Below, in pieces: positions 11,323-21,940 of a stretch of DNA of 64,000 nucleotides. This DNA is from Hofstenia miamia (lineage: Eukaryota > Xenacoelomorpha > Acoela). Made by a program: the position numbers and the translations under genes. Position 1 is the stretch's first letter. Each line of letters starts with the position of its first letter. The notes below the pieces were generated by a model that was not told the DNA's origin, did no database searches, and saw nothing but the letters and a program-made list of their open reading frames with translations. The stretch is taken from positions 2,030,372 to 2,094,371 of the forward strand of contig SCFE01000023.1 of assembly GCA_004352715.1 (NCBI GenBank), in the 5' to 3' direction.

Positions 11323-11820
11323 TAAATTATTTCAACAGAAATTAGCTTCAACAAAAGAACAATTAGAAAAGTATAAGAGTGAGTGACAGAAGGAGCATGA
11401 ATAGAATGAGATGGAATCGTATTTAGATTCAAAGTCAACTTGAGATAAAGAAGAAAACTCAAAGCCTAAGACAAAGATGTCTAGACTAGAGATTATAAAG
11501 TTAGCAAGAAATAAAAATGAGACCAAATAACTTTGCAGGGGCGAGCGAGGTGAAACAATACCTTAGAAGAGGAATGAGCATTATATGTAAAGTTAGGGAA
11601 CTTAACAAAGTCGTAAATGTCAAATTCATAGAAGAGTCATTTGACTTGAGGCCACAAGGCAAACCTCAAGGTGTTTTAGGAAAGGATGCATGAGTCATCT
11701 TTAAAAGAAAAGGAGTTTAAGACTTAAAGACAATTAAATTAGCAGAAGAACTAAGTGAATTTGATAAGGAAGCCACAACGAAATATAACACAACCAAGAA
11801 TAAATTTTGTTAATACAGCA
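11323..11820 (+). pseudogene. Unrecognised decayed coding-like stretch
   Basis: From about 11527 to 11814 one plus-strand frame reads with only two stops: NNFAGASEVKQYLRRGMSII, then VRELNKVVNVKFIEESFDLR, and after the stops KLAEELSEFDKEATTKYN. Upstream, another frame gives SKLFQQKLASTKEQLEKYKS. The composition looks coding (lysine and glutamate rich) and is unlike the intron around it. I do not recognise the family; a transposon ORF inserted antisense in the coronin intron is the likeliest explanation. It has no usable start and is broken. Confidence 0.35.
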
Positions 11821-11858
11821 TCTAATCATTTAATGGTATCATAGTATTCAAAAACTAC

Positions 11859-12062
11859 CTCATCAACTTCTGCACCGTTGTCCTCAGTGGAAGCTTGGTT
11901 AACATAATCAGTCATGTCATTTTTAGCTTCACTTGGTTCTGACATGTTCTCCATTGAGATTAAAATAGGGCTTTTATTCTCACCAGCAATCCATTCTTCT
12001 GCTGTCAAAGCGGGCTCATATCCTATGCAATCAGGATATATATCTTGTTGGAATGTTTCTGC
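11859..12062 (-). CDS. CORO1: Coronin exon: end of beta-propeller and linker
   Basis: The acceptor CTTTTAG precedes 12062 and the donor GAG|GTAGTT follows 11859. The 68 residues begin AETFQQDIYPDCIGYEPALT and continue AEEWIAGENKSPILISM. This is the highly conserved coronin signature 'F..D.YP......PAL.AEEW..G....PILIS' just after the propeller. It then passes into an acidic variable linker (EPSEAKNDM ... EDNGAEVDE). Read through without splicing, the frame would stop 19 codons... (actually 10 codons) later at 11826, so a truncated isoform without coiled coil is conceivable. Splicing in phase 0 to 7555 gives the expected coronin architecture. The 'PILIS' form resembles CORO1 rather than CORO2 or CORO7 proteins. 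Confidence 0.92.
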
Positions 12063-12407
12063 CTAAAAGGAAGATTTTAAATTTTAATCTGAAAAACGAT
12101 CACACATGGACAATTTAGGCACCCTTGTTAATTTTGCATAAAAATAAGAAAAAATATTTGAAAAATTCAAAAATCCGTGATTCTAGTTTGTTCAATACTT
12201 AGTCCATATAAATTCCATCAGACTACATGGTGAATGTCTGATATAGAGCTTAGAATTCAAACCCATTTGTTATAAACACAACTATTCACAACAATTCATG
12301 TTTAAATAGAATTAATAATAAAATTGTAGGCCTTAATTTATATTTTTTAAGTAAGCATAATGAACGTGTACAATGACTTTCGCATTCCAATCATAAACAA
12401 ATAATAC

Positions 12408-12620
12408 CTTTCTTGGAACGATCATTGACAAAGGTTCAACCATTGCTTGCAAATTGTGTATTTTATATAGCCTCATGATTTCATTGGTTGTTACATCAAG
12501 ACCTCTTTTGGGCATCGCGCACAATGCCTTTTGGGGCTTACTCGGTGCTCTGAATTCAGTAAGAAAATGAAGGGGAGACGCCTTATCGTCCACTTCGAAG
12601 TACTGGATCAAGCCATCTCC
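12408..12620 (-). CDS. CORO1: Coronin exon: propeller blades 6-7
   Basis: The acceptor AAAATTTAG precedes 12620 and the donor AAG|GTATTA follows 12408. The 71 residues start GDGLIQYFEVDDKASPLHFL and contain AMPKRGLDVTTNEIMRLYKI, then EPLSMIVPRK. These match the coronin family motifs 'GD..I.YFE', 'PKRGLDV...EI.R.YKL' and 'P..M.VPRK'. Phase 0 at both ends. The 280-bp intron between this exon and the one at 12901 is almost filled by a palindromic element (12661-12887). Confidence 0.95.
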
Positions 12621-12660
12621 CTAAATTTTCATTTTAACTGTCGTTTATTTGAGTAATATA

Positions 12661-12887
12661 AGGCCACGGTTAGCCTAGTGATTGGTTCAAAAGTGATCTG
12701 TCACATTTTGATTGAATCGCATGTCTAACCACTCGAGATAATTAGCGATGTGACGATCACAAAGAAATCGTGCGCGTTCGATTTCCTTGTGATCGTCACA
12801 TCGCTAATTATCTCGGGTGGTTAGAATTGCGATTCAATCAAAATGTGACAGATCACTTTTGAAATAATCACTAGTCTAACCTTGGCC
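12661..12887. mobile_element. Foldback MITE (near-perfect palindrome) inside a coronin intron
   Basis: Two arms of about 108 bases (12661-12769 and 12780-12887) are reverse complements with only scattered mismatches, around a loop of about ten bases (GTGCGCGTTC). The ends read AGGCCACGGTTAG and, in reverse complement, AGGCCAAGGTTAG. There is no coding capacity and no clear target duplication beyond a possible TA. The transcribed intron would form a very long RNA hairpin. It is a non-autonomous DNA transposon by structure; its superfamily is unknown. Confidence 0.85.
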
Positions 12888-12900
12888 TAATGTGGCATAC

Positions 12901-13005
12901 TTTAATTGCGGTGAAGAGAACATTGTTGTCAGGATCGTAATATGGAAGCAAACAACCAGAACTAGGCTCCAGTCGATGAACTGCAATGAATTTCCCCAAA
13001 TCCGT
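12901..13005 (-). CDS. CORO1: Coronin exon: propeller blade 6
   Basis: The acceptor ATATTTAG precedes 13005 and the donor AAA|GTATGC follows 12901. The 35 residues include VHRLEPSSGCLLPYYDPDNN and VLFTAIK. They correspond to the coronin stretch 'd.s.GvLlPfYDpDtn..yl.gKGD', whose GD is supplied by the next exon. Phase 0 at both ends. Confidence 0.93.
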
Positions 13006-13312
13006 CTAAATATATGTCTCAATTAAAAATTAATAAAGCAAAACAATCTTAAGATATGTCAAATTTTGTGTAATGGGATCGTTTCAAGTTCATATTAAAA
13101 TAACTAGGAACTTGAAGAGAATCTATTGAATGTCAATTTTTGCAGCATTAAAGTGATAAAATATAGATATGTCTACATCGTCTGACAAGAGGTCACTACT
13201 ACATTAATGTCTTTCATTCTCAACTGGTCATATAACCGGTGGTTGTTACATTGTTTATAGAATTGCCTTGTAACTTTCATGTTTGTTTAAGATCAGTTTA
13301 TTTAAAAATTAC

Positions 13313-13435
13313 CGCTCTCCAAATTTTCAATTCACGTTCCATCATCTTGTTGAGGCCAGTAGTTGCAATTAAATTCTTACGACCTAACCACACAACTTTT
13401 AGAATTTTCTTCGACTCGTGTGCAGTTTTAGTTGA
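13313..13435 (-). CDS. CORO1: Coronin exon: propeller blade 5
   Basis: The acceptor TATTTTAG precedes 13435 and the donor GCG|GTAATT follows 13313. The 41 residues run STKTAHESKKILKVVWLGRK and NLIATTGLNKMMERELKIW. This is the coronin blade 'aHeG.r...v.fl....i.TtGFsrmseRqlalWD'. Phase 0 at both ends. In a normal coronin the residues directly before this exon are the end of WD repeat 4. Here those residues are not upstream on the minus strand but in the plus-strand exon ending at 37548. Confidence 0.93.
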
Positions 13436-14091
13436 CTAAAATAATAGTTTATGCCATCTTTCAAAATAATATATAATAATATGCTAGTAGTGCTGGGAAA
13501 TATTTTCCATCACACAAAATATTTTGTGACTACTTTCGATAGATGGCGCACAAAAATTCTGCAATTATTCAATCTATAGCCTATATTTATACATTAAAAA
13601 AAAATTGAATCTTCTAGCTGAATAAGTGGCTTAGTTCACTACAATGACTGTCATGGAGCTTTCCTACCATAATATATAAGGTCATCTTCTTGATAAAATA
13701 ATTAGAAATGCTAATTTTTGAAATGAAATATCTATATTTAGAGTTGCTTTTTACAATATAAAATACTGTTTACAACTAAATAGCGTCAAACAATAGAAAT
13801 AAAGGAAAACACATACAAAACTAATTTTTACAAATATAATTACAATTACTAGCTTGGGCTATGGCGAATTTCGGTTAGATGCAGTCTATTGAATAATCAC
13901 TATTTGAATAATAGAATTATGTGATCTTCATTAAACACAATCTCTCTCTTTTTCTATATATATATATATTCCAATTTACTGGAAACTACCATACATTGAG
14001 AAAAATGGAATTTCTAAAATTAAGAATAAAGAACATAAACAAGAAACTTAAGCTAACCAAGATCGTACCAATACTCGCATCAAAGAAAACA
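13436..14091. other. Coronin intron sequence without recognised features
   Basis: AT-rich and non-coding. The plus-strand frame at 13921-14106 is AT-rich low-complexity sequence running into the Penelope fragment and is not called. Confidence 0.5.
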
Positions 14092-14277
14092 TCAGAATTT
14101 TTTTAGAAACAAAGATCCTGTAAACAAAATGTTGGTTTCTTCCATTGTGTATAAATTTTTTAAATGCCCTCTAAGATATTCTTTGATGCTAGTTTCAAAA
14201 TGTCGTTTGGTTTCTCCGATGTAAAAATGGTTACATTTTTCACATTGATATTTATATACAATTGGTAAATATTTTGA
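14092..14277 (-). pseudogene. Penelope-like element GIY-YIG endonuclease fragment
   Basis: The minus-strand frame reads VYKYQCEKCNHFYIGETKRH, then FETSIKEYLRGHLKN. This is the Penelope-like GIY-YIG start: 'VYkc.C..C...YIGeT.R.l..Ri.EH'. The reverse transcriptase that should precede it on this strand is absent; instead a piece of Penelope reverse transcriptase lies immediately next to it on the opposite strand. The domain end is lost, so the fragment is dead. Confidence 0.65.
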
Positions 14278-14590
14278 CAACAATAAAGAAAATGAAAATT
14301 TCATGGCAAATTTTGATGTAGAATCATTGTTTACAAACATTCCAGTCAATAAAGCAATCGACCATATACTAGAGGGCATTTAAAAAGTGAAATATATTTG
14401 CATGAACACCAAGTAAACAAAGCAAATTTTGAAATATTACTAAGAACAAAAAACACCAAATTAGTTGACGCCCTATTCATAAAAAATGCAACCAAGAACA
14501 TGCTATTAAATAGTCAAATATAGTAATTGTAAATTAAATCTCACGCATTGGTACACTGACGATGATTTATAAATCGAAACCGGTTGGACA
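14278..14590 (+). pseudogene. Penelope-like RT fragment and element end
   Basis: At 14284-14382 the plus strand reads NENFMANFDVESLFTNIPVN followed by KAIDHILEGI, the Penelope RT motif A region ('fDV.SLFTNIPl..ai..i'). Stops follow. At 14556-14585 comes CTGACGATGATTTATAAATC and GAAACCGGTT, the kind of sequence found at Penelope element ends, directly followed by an (AT)n tract. The 16-base string AGAGGGCATTTAAAAA occurs here (about 14374) and inverted at about 14156, so the two fragments form an inverted junction. Confidence 0.6.
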
Positions 14591-14752
14591 TATATATATA
14601 TATATATATATANNNNNNNNNNNNNNNNNNNNNNNNNNNNNNNNNNNNNNNNNNNNNNNNNNNNNNNNNNNNNNNNNNNNNNNNNNNNNNNNNNNNNNNN
14701 NNNNNNNNNNNNNNNNNNNNNNNNNNNNNNNNNNNNNNNNNNNNNNNNNNNN

Positions 14753-14781
<29 letters not shown>
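14591..14781. repeat. (AT)n microsatellite with 140-N gap
   Basis: Alternating AT on both sides of N at 14613-14752. The gap is explained by the microsatellite. The long tyrosine-isoleucine frames across it are not genes. Confidence 0.9.
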
Positions 14782-14787
<6 letters not shown>

Positions 14788-16500
14788 CAGTGGTGTGGCA
14801 AGTCTATATGCCTATATAGAAACTGTTCAAATTTGGTGTTGCTTCCATGTTCTCTAAGCCTTAGAATTACATGAACGTTAGGTAACAAGTGTATTTCACT
14901 TTTTTGAAAAATCGGGATTTTCAAGTAGTTTAGCTAAAGTTTTAGCACAAATTTTAGCATTACGTTCGAGCACATTCCCCATGAGGTCTTTCCATGGCTC
15001 ACGATTTCCAAATTACCTAAAATGCTTAAAGAAATTCCTTGAATACTTATATAAACTATTTTCCCCTTGAAATGACATTGGATGTTTAAGAATAAATGAT
15101 AAATTGAAAAATGTGTAATGCGCATACATAACAACAACACAATGGAGAAGTATCTCAAATTTATATTGCGATTTAGAATTCTGATTTGTTGGGAGTCTTG
15201 ACCCCCCACTTTTCACAGCGCACTGTTTAGTAGGGCTTGGGTAGTCTACTGTGGAAAACATATTTGAGGTTCGCTAATAACCCCATGGGACTATGAAATC
15301 ATGATTATATGAGCCTTAATTATGGGAATAAATTTCAATGAATTTCAAGAAATCGGAATTTTCATTAAAAAATTTTAAGTTTTCAAGTAGATCAGGTACT
15401 GCAATGCAATTTTGTACAAATTTGCAAATTTTTAATACGCTTGGAGAAAACTAGTTGAAAATATGGAAAACGGTTTGTTGTTTAAAACAACAAAAATTTA
15501 TTTAAGAATTATCAGTGATTAAAACTTTTAAAATTTTTTTGGCTTTGCGGGAAAAATTTTTAATCATTAACGTTTTTTTAATCTAGCTCAATTTTCAAAT
15601 TTAGCATGTTTTTTATATATATTTCTTTTTTCAAGCCATTAGCAACAAGTTTAAAATTCTATTTAATAATGTTTAAAATATGCCCTTGAAATTACGCAAG
15701 TAAAATGTCTTGAAGTATGATTTTTTGTAAAAAGTAGTCCTTAGTGCGGAATCTGGCGCAATGATTTGCTTGTAGCATTCCTTCGTAATTTTGAGTTTTT
15801 TTATGCAAAATTTGCAAGTACAATATACGTATTAACAATACCAAAACAGCAAGTGTATAATTGATAGTAATCACTTCGAATAATTAATGTTCCCAAGAAT
15901 CAAAATGTTACCTATATCTCAAAAAAATAAAAATTCTTTTTTGCAAACATATTTTGGATTGACATCGGTTTTTACTTATTGTACGCAGTTTCAGTTTTTT
16001 TTTCATTTACCTCTTATCCCAATGTGAAAGCTCTTTTTGAGAAAGAACATAGCACATTTCTTGATGTGATAATGACAAAAGACTTGTTTTTGCAATGTTA
16101 TATTATTGGGAACATACATTTTCAGCTTTTTTTGCGTTTTTCTACTTTTGCTGAAATAACTAAGAATATTAATTTGCAGCCATTAGGCCAATAGTTTTTA
16201 CTTGGTTAAAAAAGAAATAATTGAGGTATGTAAGCATTAATATATGAAATTCAAAAAAAATATTACTGTGAAATCTTATTTGTAATTATTAACATAATAA
16301 CCTGGATGTTTTTTGAAAAGTACAGTAATTATAATAATAATTATGTAAAAATTAGTTAAAGGATGACAAAATTAATAAACATAAATACGTAATGAATGAC
16401 ATACAAAAATTTTGATTTTCAAAAAACAACGTGGGCTTAACCCCTATCGGGCTCGTGTTTGCAATTTGCTTTCAAAACAACTTTAAGGTTCATATTTATA
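14782..16500. other. Coronin-interval sequence, nothing recognised
   Basis: AT-rich. Several short frames (for example 14934-15261 minus and 15979-16194 plus) lack any motif or splice context I could support. Confidence 0.4.
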
Positions 16501-16765
16501 TGTAACATCAGTTGGTAGTTGTTGTTATTTATCGGCCAGATCACGCGCTTTTCGTGTTGACTAGTTGTTTTCATGTTTGTAAATATTGTAAATACGTATT
16601 GTATATAAGACACCCAAGCATCTGTAAATAGAGAAATAGTTTAACCGTGTTCTCTTGTTCGCTAGAATCACTTTTGTTCTAGTATATGTTCACCTCAGTG
16701 ACCTTCTGCTTTGACACTAAGTCCTCTGGCAAAGTTCTATCTAGATTCAACCCAGTGATTCTACA
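16501..16765 (+). mobile_element. Solo LTR of an LTR retrotransposon
   Basis: A 265-bp unit begins TGTAACATC and ends GATTCTACA (TG...CA, with inverted TGTA/TACA). It is flanked on both sides by TATA, a possible 4-bp target duplication. Inside, a TATA box (GTATATAAGAC at 16601) sits in the middle, followed by a less AT-rich leader. There is no internal coding region, so it looks like a solo LTR left by recombination. The TG/CA borders and promoter layout fit a Gypsy-type LTR; superfamily is inference. Orientation is taken from the TATA box. Confidence 0.6.
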
Positions 16766-18039
16766 TATACATGAAAGCTAGTCTTTTTAAGACGTCTTTA
16801 ATTATGGGAGAGCAAAAATTATTTGAAAAATAAGTGGTTTTATACTATGAAAACCACAAAAAATTAATTCCTACTACAATATTCAGAAAAAACTAAAATT
16901 TCATAGTATTTTTCAAATGGGAGGCATGGTGGGGTTGTATTTCTTAATATATTAATATCCACAAACAGAATATCATTATGTAAGCTTTCATATCATTTAG
17001 AGATGCATTCTATCTTAGACAAATCATGTTCTATTTACCAACTATTGAAGTAATTCCTATAAAAAAATTGTTTTTAATGGTGTTATTTATTTTATGTTAA
17101 ATATACATTAAGTACTCCACCGATGAATGATCATTCAAGATGATCTATCAAGTCTTCTTGAAATTTGCTATTTCATGGGTAACTTAGGAATGCAAGAATT
17201 AATTAGCATCAATACAGGAGAATACACTGCCAGAATTTATTTTCAAATAACGTCAGACTGCAGTGGCGTTGAGTGAATAAATTAACTATTTGTCTGAGAG
17301 TAGTTTTCTCAAATCGTCTGCTTAACACTAATAAGTAAAATTCTATTTCTCTCATAGCAATCTTGAAAAAATTCTTCCTCAATAATTCCAAATAAAAAAT
17401 GATTAACACAAAAAATTTGACACCTGCCGAAAACTTAGAACCCATATCAAAAACAATTTTGGCTATGTCGGGCACTTTATACGATTCCTGCCAAAAATAT
17501 CCTTCAATTTTACAATTTGCTAGACCTGCCTGGCATCCTAGAATAAAACCACAAATTAATTTGAAAATTTACAAGAATATAAAAGACAAATCTATAACTT
17601 TATCAGTGGAAGTTTGCTTAAATACACATCGGACATAAAAATTGTGTTACATGCACTAAGGCGATGCAAATCAACGAAGAGTTATTCACATGTTTCCTAT
17701 GCAAACCCCGTATGCACTTTCTGTCAGGGCTATGCTCCTAAATAGTTAACAAGGGGCTCTAAATAATAATACTGTATTTTAATATTATTTTTATATATTT
17801 TGACAAACTTAAATTTTCAATAAATGTAATTGGAAATTTCAAACCGTAATCTAACTTCAACTAGGGGGGTGGGTAGGTCCCCCTTGAGTACACCCCTGCT
17901 TCCTTTATAGGTTGTTCAAAAAAAGTTTTGCTTAGTTTGGCAAAGCAAGATTTAATACTATAACCTTCTGTAACATGTGTAAATAGTGGTTAGAAGGATA
18001 GTTTTTTGCTTGACATCTCAAATATAACCACAGTTCTTC
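16766..18039. other. Non-coding stretch with one unexplained open frame
   Basis: The plus-strand frame 17399-17638 contains YESCQ-like text (YDSCQKYPSILQFARPAWHP ... KDKSITLSVEVCLNTHRT). It looks coding, and in a shifted frame it continues FPMQTPYALSVRAML. I do not recognise the family; a transposon fragment is likely. The rest shows nothing. Confidence 0.35.
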
Positions 18040-18346
18040 AAAATTACAAGAAGTTAAGTCTATTTGCAAAGACATTTTAAATAAAAAAATACAATTGGAA
18101 CAGGTAATGGGAATTAATCTGAAATTAAAGAAGTTAAATCCATGTGCAATACTATCTTAGTATCCTAAGTTTCAAAATTAGCGAAGTGAAGGAATTCCCA
18201 TAACGCGATTATCTTCAAGACTATTTGAAAATGTTGCTCATTGCAAATATATTTCTCCTTCAATACTTAATTGTGGTGATCTAGTGCAATTTTCATATAG
18301 AAAGGCTAACTTCTTACTAACAATGCAACATAAAATACTACAATTA
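18040..18346. repeat. Mariner flank duplicated (inverted) at 39859-40170
   Basis: The 307 bases next to the mariner element match the reverse complement of 39859-40170 with only a few differences (for example AAGTTAAGTC against AAGTAGAGTC, and TTAGTATCC against TTAATATCC). Minus-strand-wise the same TA site precedes the mariner in both. This is either the same locus on two haplotypes or a duplicated locus. Part is open (SICKDILNKKIQLEQVMGIN; RSEGIPITRLSSRLFENVAH), but I do not recognise a protein. Confidence 0.85.
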
Positions 18347-18915
18347 CAGTCTGTCCCATAAGTTACAACGACTTCTATAAAAAGAAAACAAGGTAAAGAA
18401 AATATATTTTTCAAAACTTTATTGTAACGATTATGTAATTTCTAGCAATTATTCTAAGGAACATGTAAAAAATTAATCATAAGGATCAACTTGAAGGGCT
18501 CCTAGTTCAATACACAATCGCATTCGTCTGAACGTTCTGTCCTTGAGTTTTCGGAGAGTTTCAACTGGAAATCGCATAAATTCGTCTTGAATAACGCTTT
18601 CTTTGTTTTGTGCTTTTCTTGCTACGATTCTAGGCTTTAACAGACCCCATAACGCGTTATCACAGGACGAGAGGTCAGGACTACGTGCTGGCCAAGGAAT
18701 CGGTCCAAATTTGCCAATCCATCGATCCTGAAAGGTATCTGTTAAGAAATTACGAGTTGCTATGGCGGTATGTGGTGGAGCACCATCTTGTTGGAAATGT
18801 GATGATAATAATATCTGTCTTGCTTGAAGAGCAGGAATAAATTCATCTCTTAACATCTGACATAGACATAGAATTATCATTAATAAAAAGTCGTCATAAC
18901 TTATGGGACATACTG
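18347..18915 (-). mobile_element. mariner-type transposon, internally deleted copy 1
   Basis: The terminal inverted repeats CAGTCTGTCCCATAAGTTAC and, at the other end, CAGTATGTCCCATAAGTTAT are bordered by TA on both sides (18345-18346 and 18916-18917). At 569 bp it is less than half a full mariner of about 1.3 kb. The remaining minus-strand frame (18473-18880) carries the transposase C-terminal half. The helix-turn-helix DNA-binding part and the first catalytic aspartate are gone, so it is non-autonomous. Confidence 0.9.
18473..18880 (-). pseudogene. mariner transposase, C-terminal half
   Basis: The frame contains HFQQDGAPPHTAIATRNFL, then IPWPARSPDLSSCDNALWG, and ends at RMRLCIELGALQVDPYD before a TGA or TAA-class stop. 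These are the second and third catalytic aspartate regions of Tc1/mariner DDE transposases (QDGAPPH and SPDLSP.D..LWG). The frame is intact through this half, but the N-terminal half is deleted. The apparent start MIILCLCQML lies just inside the inverted repeat and is probably not functional. Confidence 0.85.
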
Positions 18916-19415
18916 TATATACAGTAGATGATGTTTTGTAATAGATTTGCTTTTAAGAAGAAGGATTAAAAATTGAGGTGTGCATAGGCATTTTCAGGGC
19001 ACAATACAACCTCAGATTCATCCATGTGCAATGTATTGCCTAAAAGACATGCTGTTTTCCTTGAGAAACATCAAGTTGTCAAAGGAACTTCTCATATGAA
19101 TTTATATTGCTTAGCACATTGTAGGAAATTAATTCAAATTAAACATGAGATTAATTAAAGCGTAAGATTATGTATTAAGATTAATTGCAGACATTTCCCA
19201 CGATTGCTTACATTAAATAGTCGTGCATATAAAGAGGGCAAAACATATATTATGTCAATTCAACAGATAATTGGATCTGGTGTATGGAATGTCTATACAA
19301 CGTTCAAGCTATTCTACAAATTATGGTAGTGATTTACAGTATATTCACTCAGGAAACCCAGAAGTTTTCACAAATTGGTAAATCCAATTCGATGTAATTC
19401 TATGAACAGCATGAC
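18916..19415. other. No gene recognised
   Basis: AT-rich. This sequence begins exactly at the mariner's right TA and is not found at the equivalent place next to the related mariner copy at 39304. Confidence 0.5.
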
Positions 19416-19820
19416 TTATTTGAATCTAGCCTTGAAACTGCACTTAATAGCTATTTCTTTGTAATGAAAGAGAAAGTAAACATGTTGTGGAAGGTCTAAT
19501 TTTTCTTTGGAAACTTGGTAATTTCGTAAATTTATAAAAACTTTGTAAAGATGGTTACCTAAAAATCTTTTACAAGTAGTGATGGTACCCTCTATTGACA
19601 ACTTTGTTAGTTTTGATTCTAGACCCTTTTTATTTAAAAACCTTTTAATAAAGTTCCACTCGTCTTTGGACTTTCTTAGCTTGCTGAAGAATTCCTGTAT
19701 ATATCTCTCATGCAGCACTCTTCTTGAACTAATCTGATTTTTTAGGGTGGCAAAATCACGAAGATTATAAATAGGTTGTTGAGAATTGATGTTTTCCCAA
19801 GTTTGCAGATTCTTGACTTT
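19416..19820 (-). pseudogene. LINE ORF2 linker fragment
   Basis: A minus-strand frame open from about 19820 reads QPIYNLRDFATLKNQISSRR, then VLHERYIQEFFSKLRKSKDE and WNFIKRFLNKKGLESKLTKL. It resembles the linker between endonuclease and reverse transcriptase in LINE ORF2 proteins, where 'S...W..i......' patterns precede the RT domain. No RT motif follows. The frame has no stop over about 130 codons, so the insertion may be relatively young. I cannot name the clade. Confidence 0.4.
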
Positions 19821-21940
19821 TAGTGATTGTAGCTTGGGGCCTCGAGTGTTAAGTCGTACGAACCTTTATTAAAAGCAACTACGGAGTTGAGACATTTTTT
19901 TAAACATTGAAATAAAAAATTATAGCATTTTATTTGGATCATCTTACATGGACAAAAATTCTGTAAACGAATGAACTATTTTCAAGATTTTGCCTTCTAG
20001 AAAGGATACATTGATTAAAACATCATCAATAAAGTTTACTAATTACTTCCAAGTATCAAGTATTTTAATCTTTGTGCAAGAAAAATGGACTAAAATACCC
20101 CAATTTTCAATATGATTGGTTGTTATAATATAATAATTGATACTGCAATATGATTGGCTGCATTGTTAAACAAAAATATTGCTGTAACTTTTTTAATAAT
20201 GATTTCTTAAATAAAGAATGACAGATTTGGAATCAGCGAAAAAAGTACATCTAATGGCATATTTAATTCTAAAAGAGTTACTTATTCTGCAATTTCGCCA
20301 ACCGCAGTCTATGACGGAAATTTTGGAATTGCCATATTTCAAGACAATTCTTTGCAAACGCCACACACAATAAAATACATCAATATTATTCAAATACCAG
20401 TTTCAGACTGACTATCTTCAATTGAAATTTTATAACATGTACATGAATTTCAGGTTCTATCTACCATTTCACTGATGTTATAATGTGATGTTATTTAAGT
20501 TTAGAATATAGTTGAATTTTTCGATCTTGCTATTATTTAAATAGCGTTTCAATGTCAGGTTTATGCTAATAATTTCCTTTACACAAAACTCTAACTAATG
20601 TTTAATCTATGGATTATCTCTATTTCAAGTAGCAATTCATCAATAGTAATGGGAACCTACTTGATAAATATGGGACACATAGTAGTATAAATTTTTTTTG
20701 TAAATCAAATATTACAAAAAAGTTGCTACAATATAAATTGTCCTAAGGGGGTGTCGAACAACAAGGGTGGGTTAGGTTTAGGTTTTCGCTACAGTTGCAG
20801 TAGTTTGTTTTAATGACCAACAAATAATATACGACCACAGAAATGGAATAAATTGTAAATTACTTGAAACAGTAATTAATATGGATCAATTATAGAAAAA
20901 AGTTCAACTTATAAAGTTTTTAAATGCATTAATTCTTGAAATGAAAATAATTTTAAATAACTTATTTTTTTTAAATTATCAATAAATAAGCAATATTTGA
21001 AGTAGTTTTCCTTAATGTATTACGAAAAAATTGACGAACTTATCCGCCTTATCCTAAATTTTTTCAGCTTTCCCTATCCATTTTCTATCAAATCTTGCCA
21101 TCCCGAGACCAACTCAAGAACTAAAGCAAAAGCACCTAGATTCAAGCCCATACAAGATTTTGAATAATTAGAAATTTCTTACCATTTTCTACTTACATTC
21201 CAACAATGATTTATTAGTTTGTCATATTCAGCCTGAACCCGTCATTACGATAAGTCGAATAAATTTTCATATTTTAGAAAACTTCAAGTACACATATCCA
21301 GCCTGAACCGGCATCGTGAAATTGAAATAATATCAGATCCTACAAAATTTCAAATAAAAATATTCTACTTAAACTAGCAGAAGATCTCACCTCAAAACAG
21401 CAATAAATTTACATAAAAAATGCTAAATTGCACAATAATGATACACTGAAATTTGAGAAAAAATGAAAAATTCAGCCTGAGCCTGGTACCAAGTGGGCAT
21501 TACACAATTACAATGGAAAAAGTTGAAAAATTCAATTGCTCTATTTTTAAAGGTTACAAACATCAAAAGAACAACTGCTGATAGAAATTTTAAATAAAAA
21601 ATTTAATGAAAAATTCAAAAGATCTGTAATTAAAATTACCAATAATGTATTACATTGTGTGATAGCTTTTTCAAAAACAAACACAAGATGCAAAGTTTCA
21701 CTTCCCAAATGCAATTCAATTCATGCAAGAAAAGCATTTATATATGCTGCATGTTGCTATACCACCTTTCCTATAATAACTGTCCCATTCCTTTTTACAA
21801 GCAACCTTGTTGTTTGTACAGGAATTAAGGCGACATACATGCACACATAGGTATATTTGCAATAGATATTTAACAAAATTTGATTAACATGTATGCCTAG
21901 ATTTAAACAAACAACTTTTTAAGTTTATTTAAAAGTGTAC
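19821..21940. other. Coronin first large intron in the assembled order, no exons found
   Basis: Here, between the N-terminal exon (21941) and the blade-5 exon (13435), the three WD40 exons should lie on the minus strand. I searched the strand by eye and found none. A degenerate motif CAGCCTGAACC recurs at about 21229, 21300 and 21474. The rest is AT-rich with no gene. Confidence 0.55.

Noticed and set aside
14562-14874. Tyrosine-isoleucine-rich frames across (AT)n tracts (also 36799, 48674, 57320, 62173-62616)
   Set aside because: Translations of alternating AT, with no protein character.
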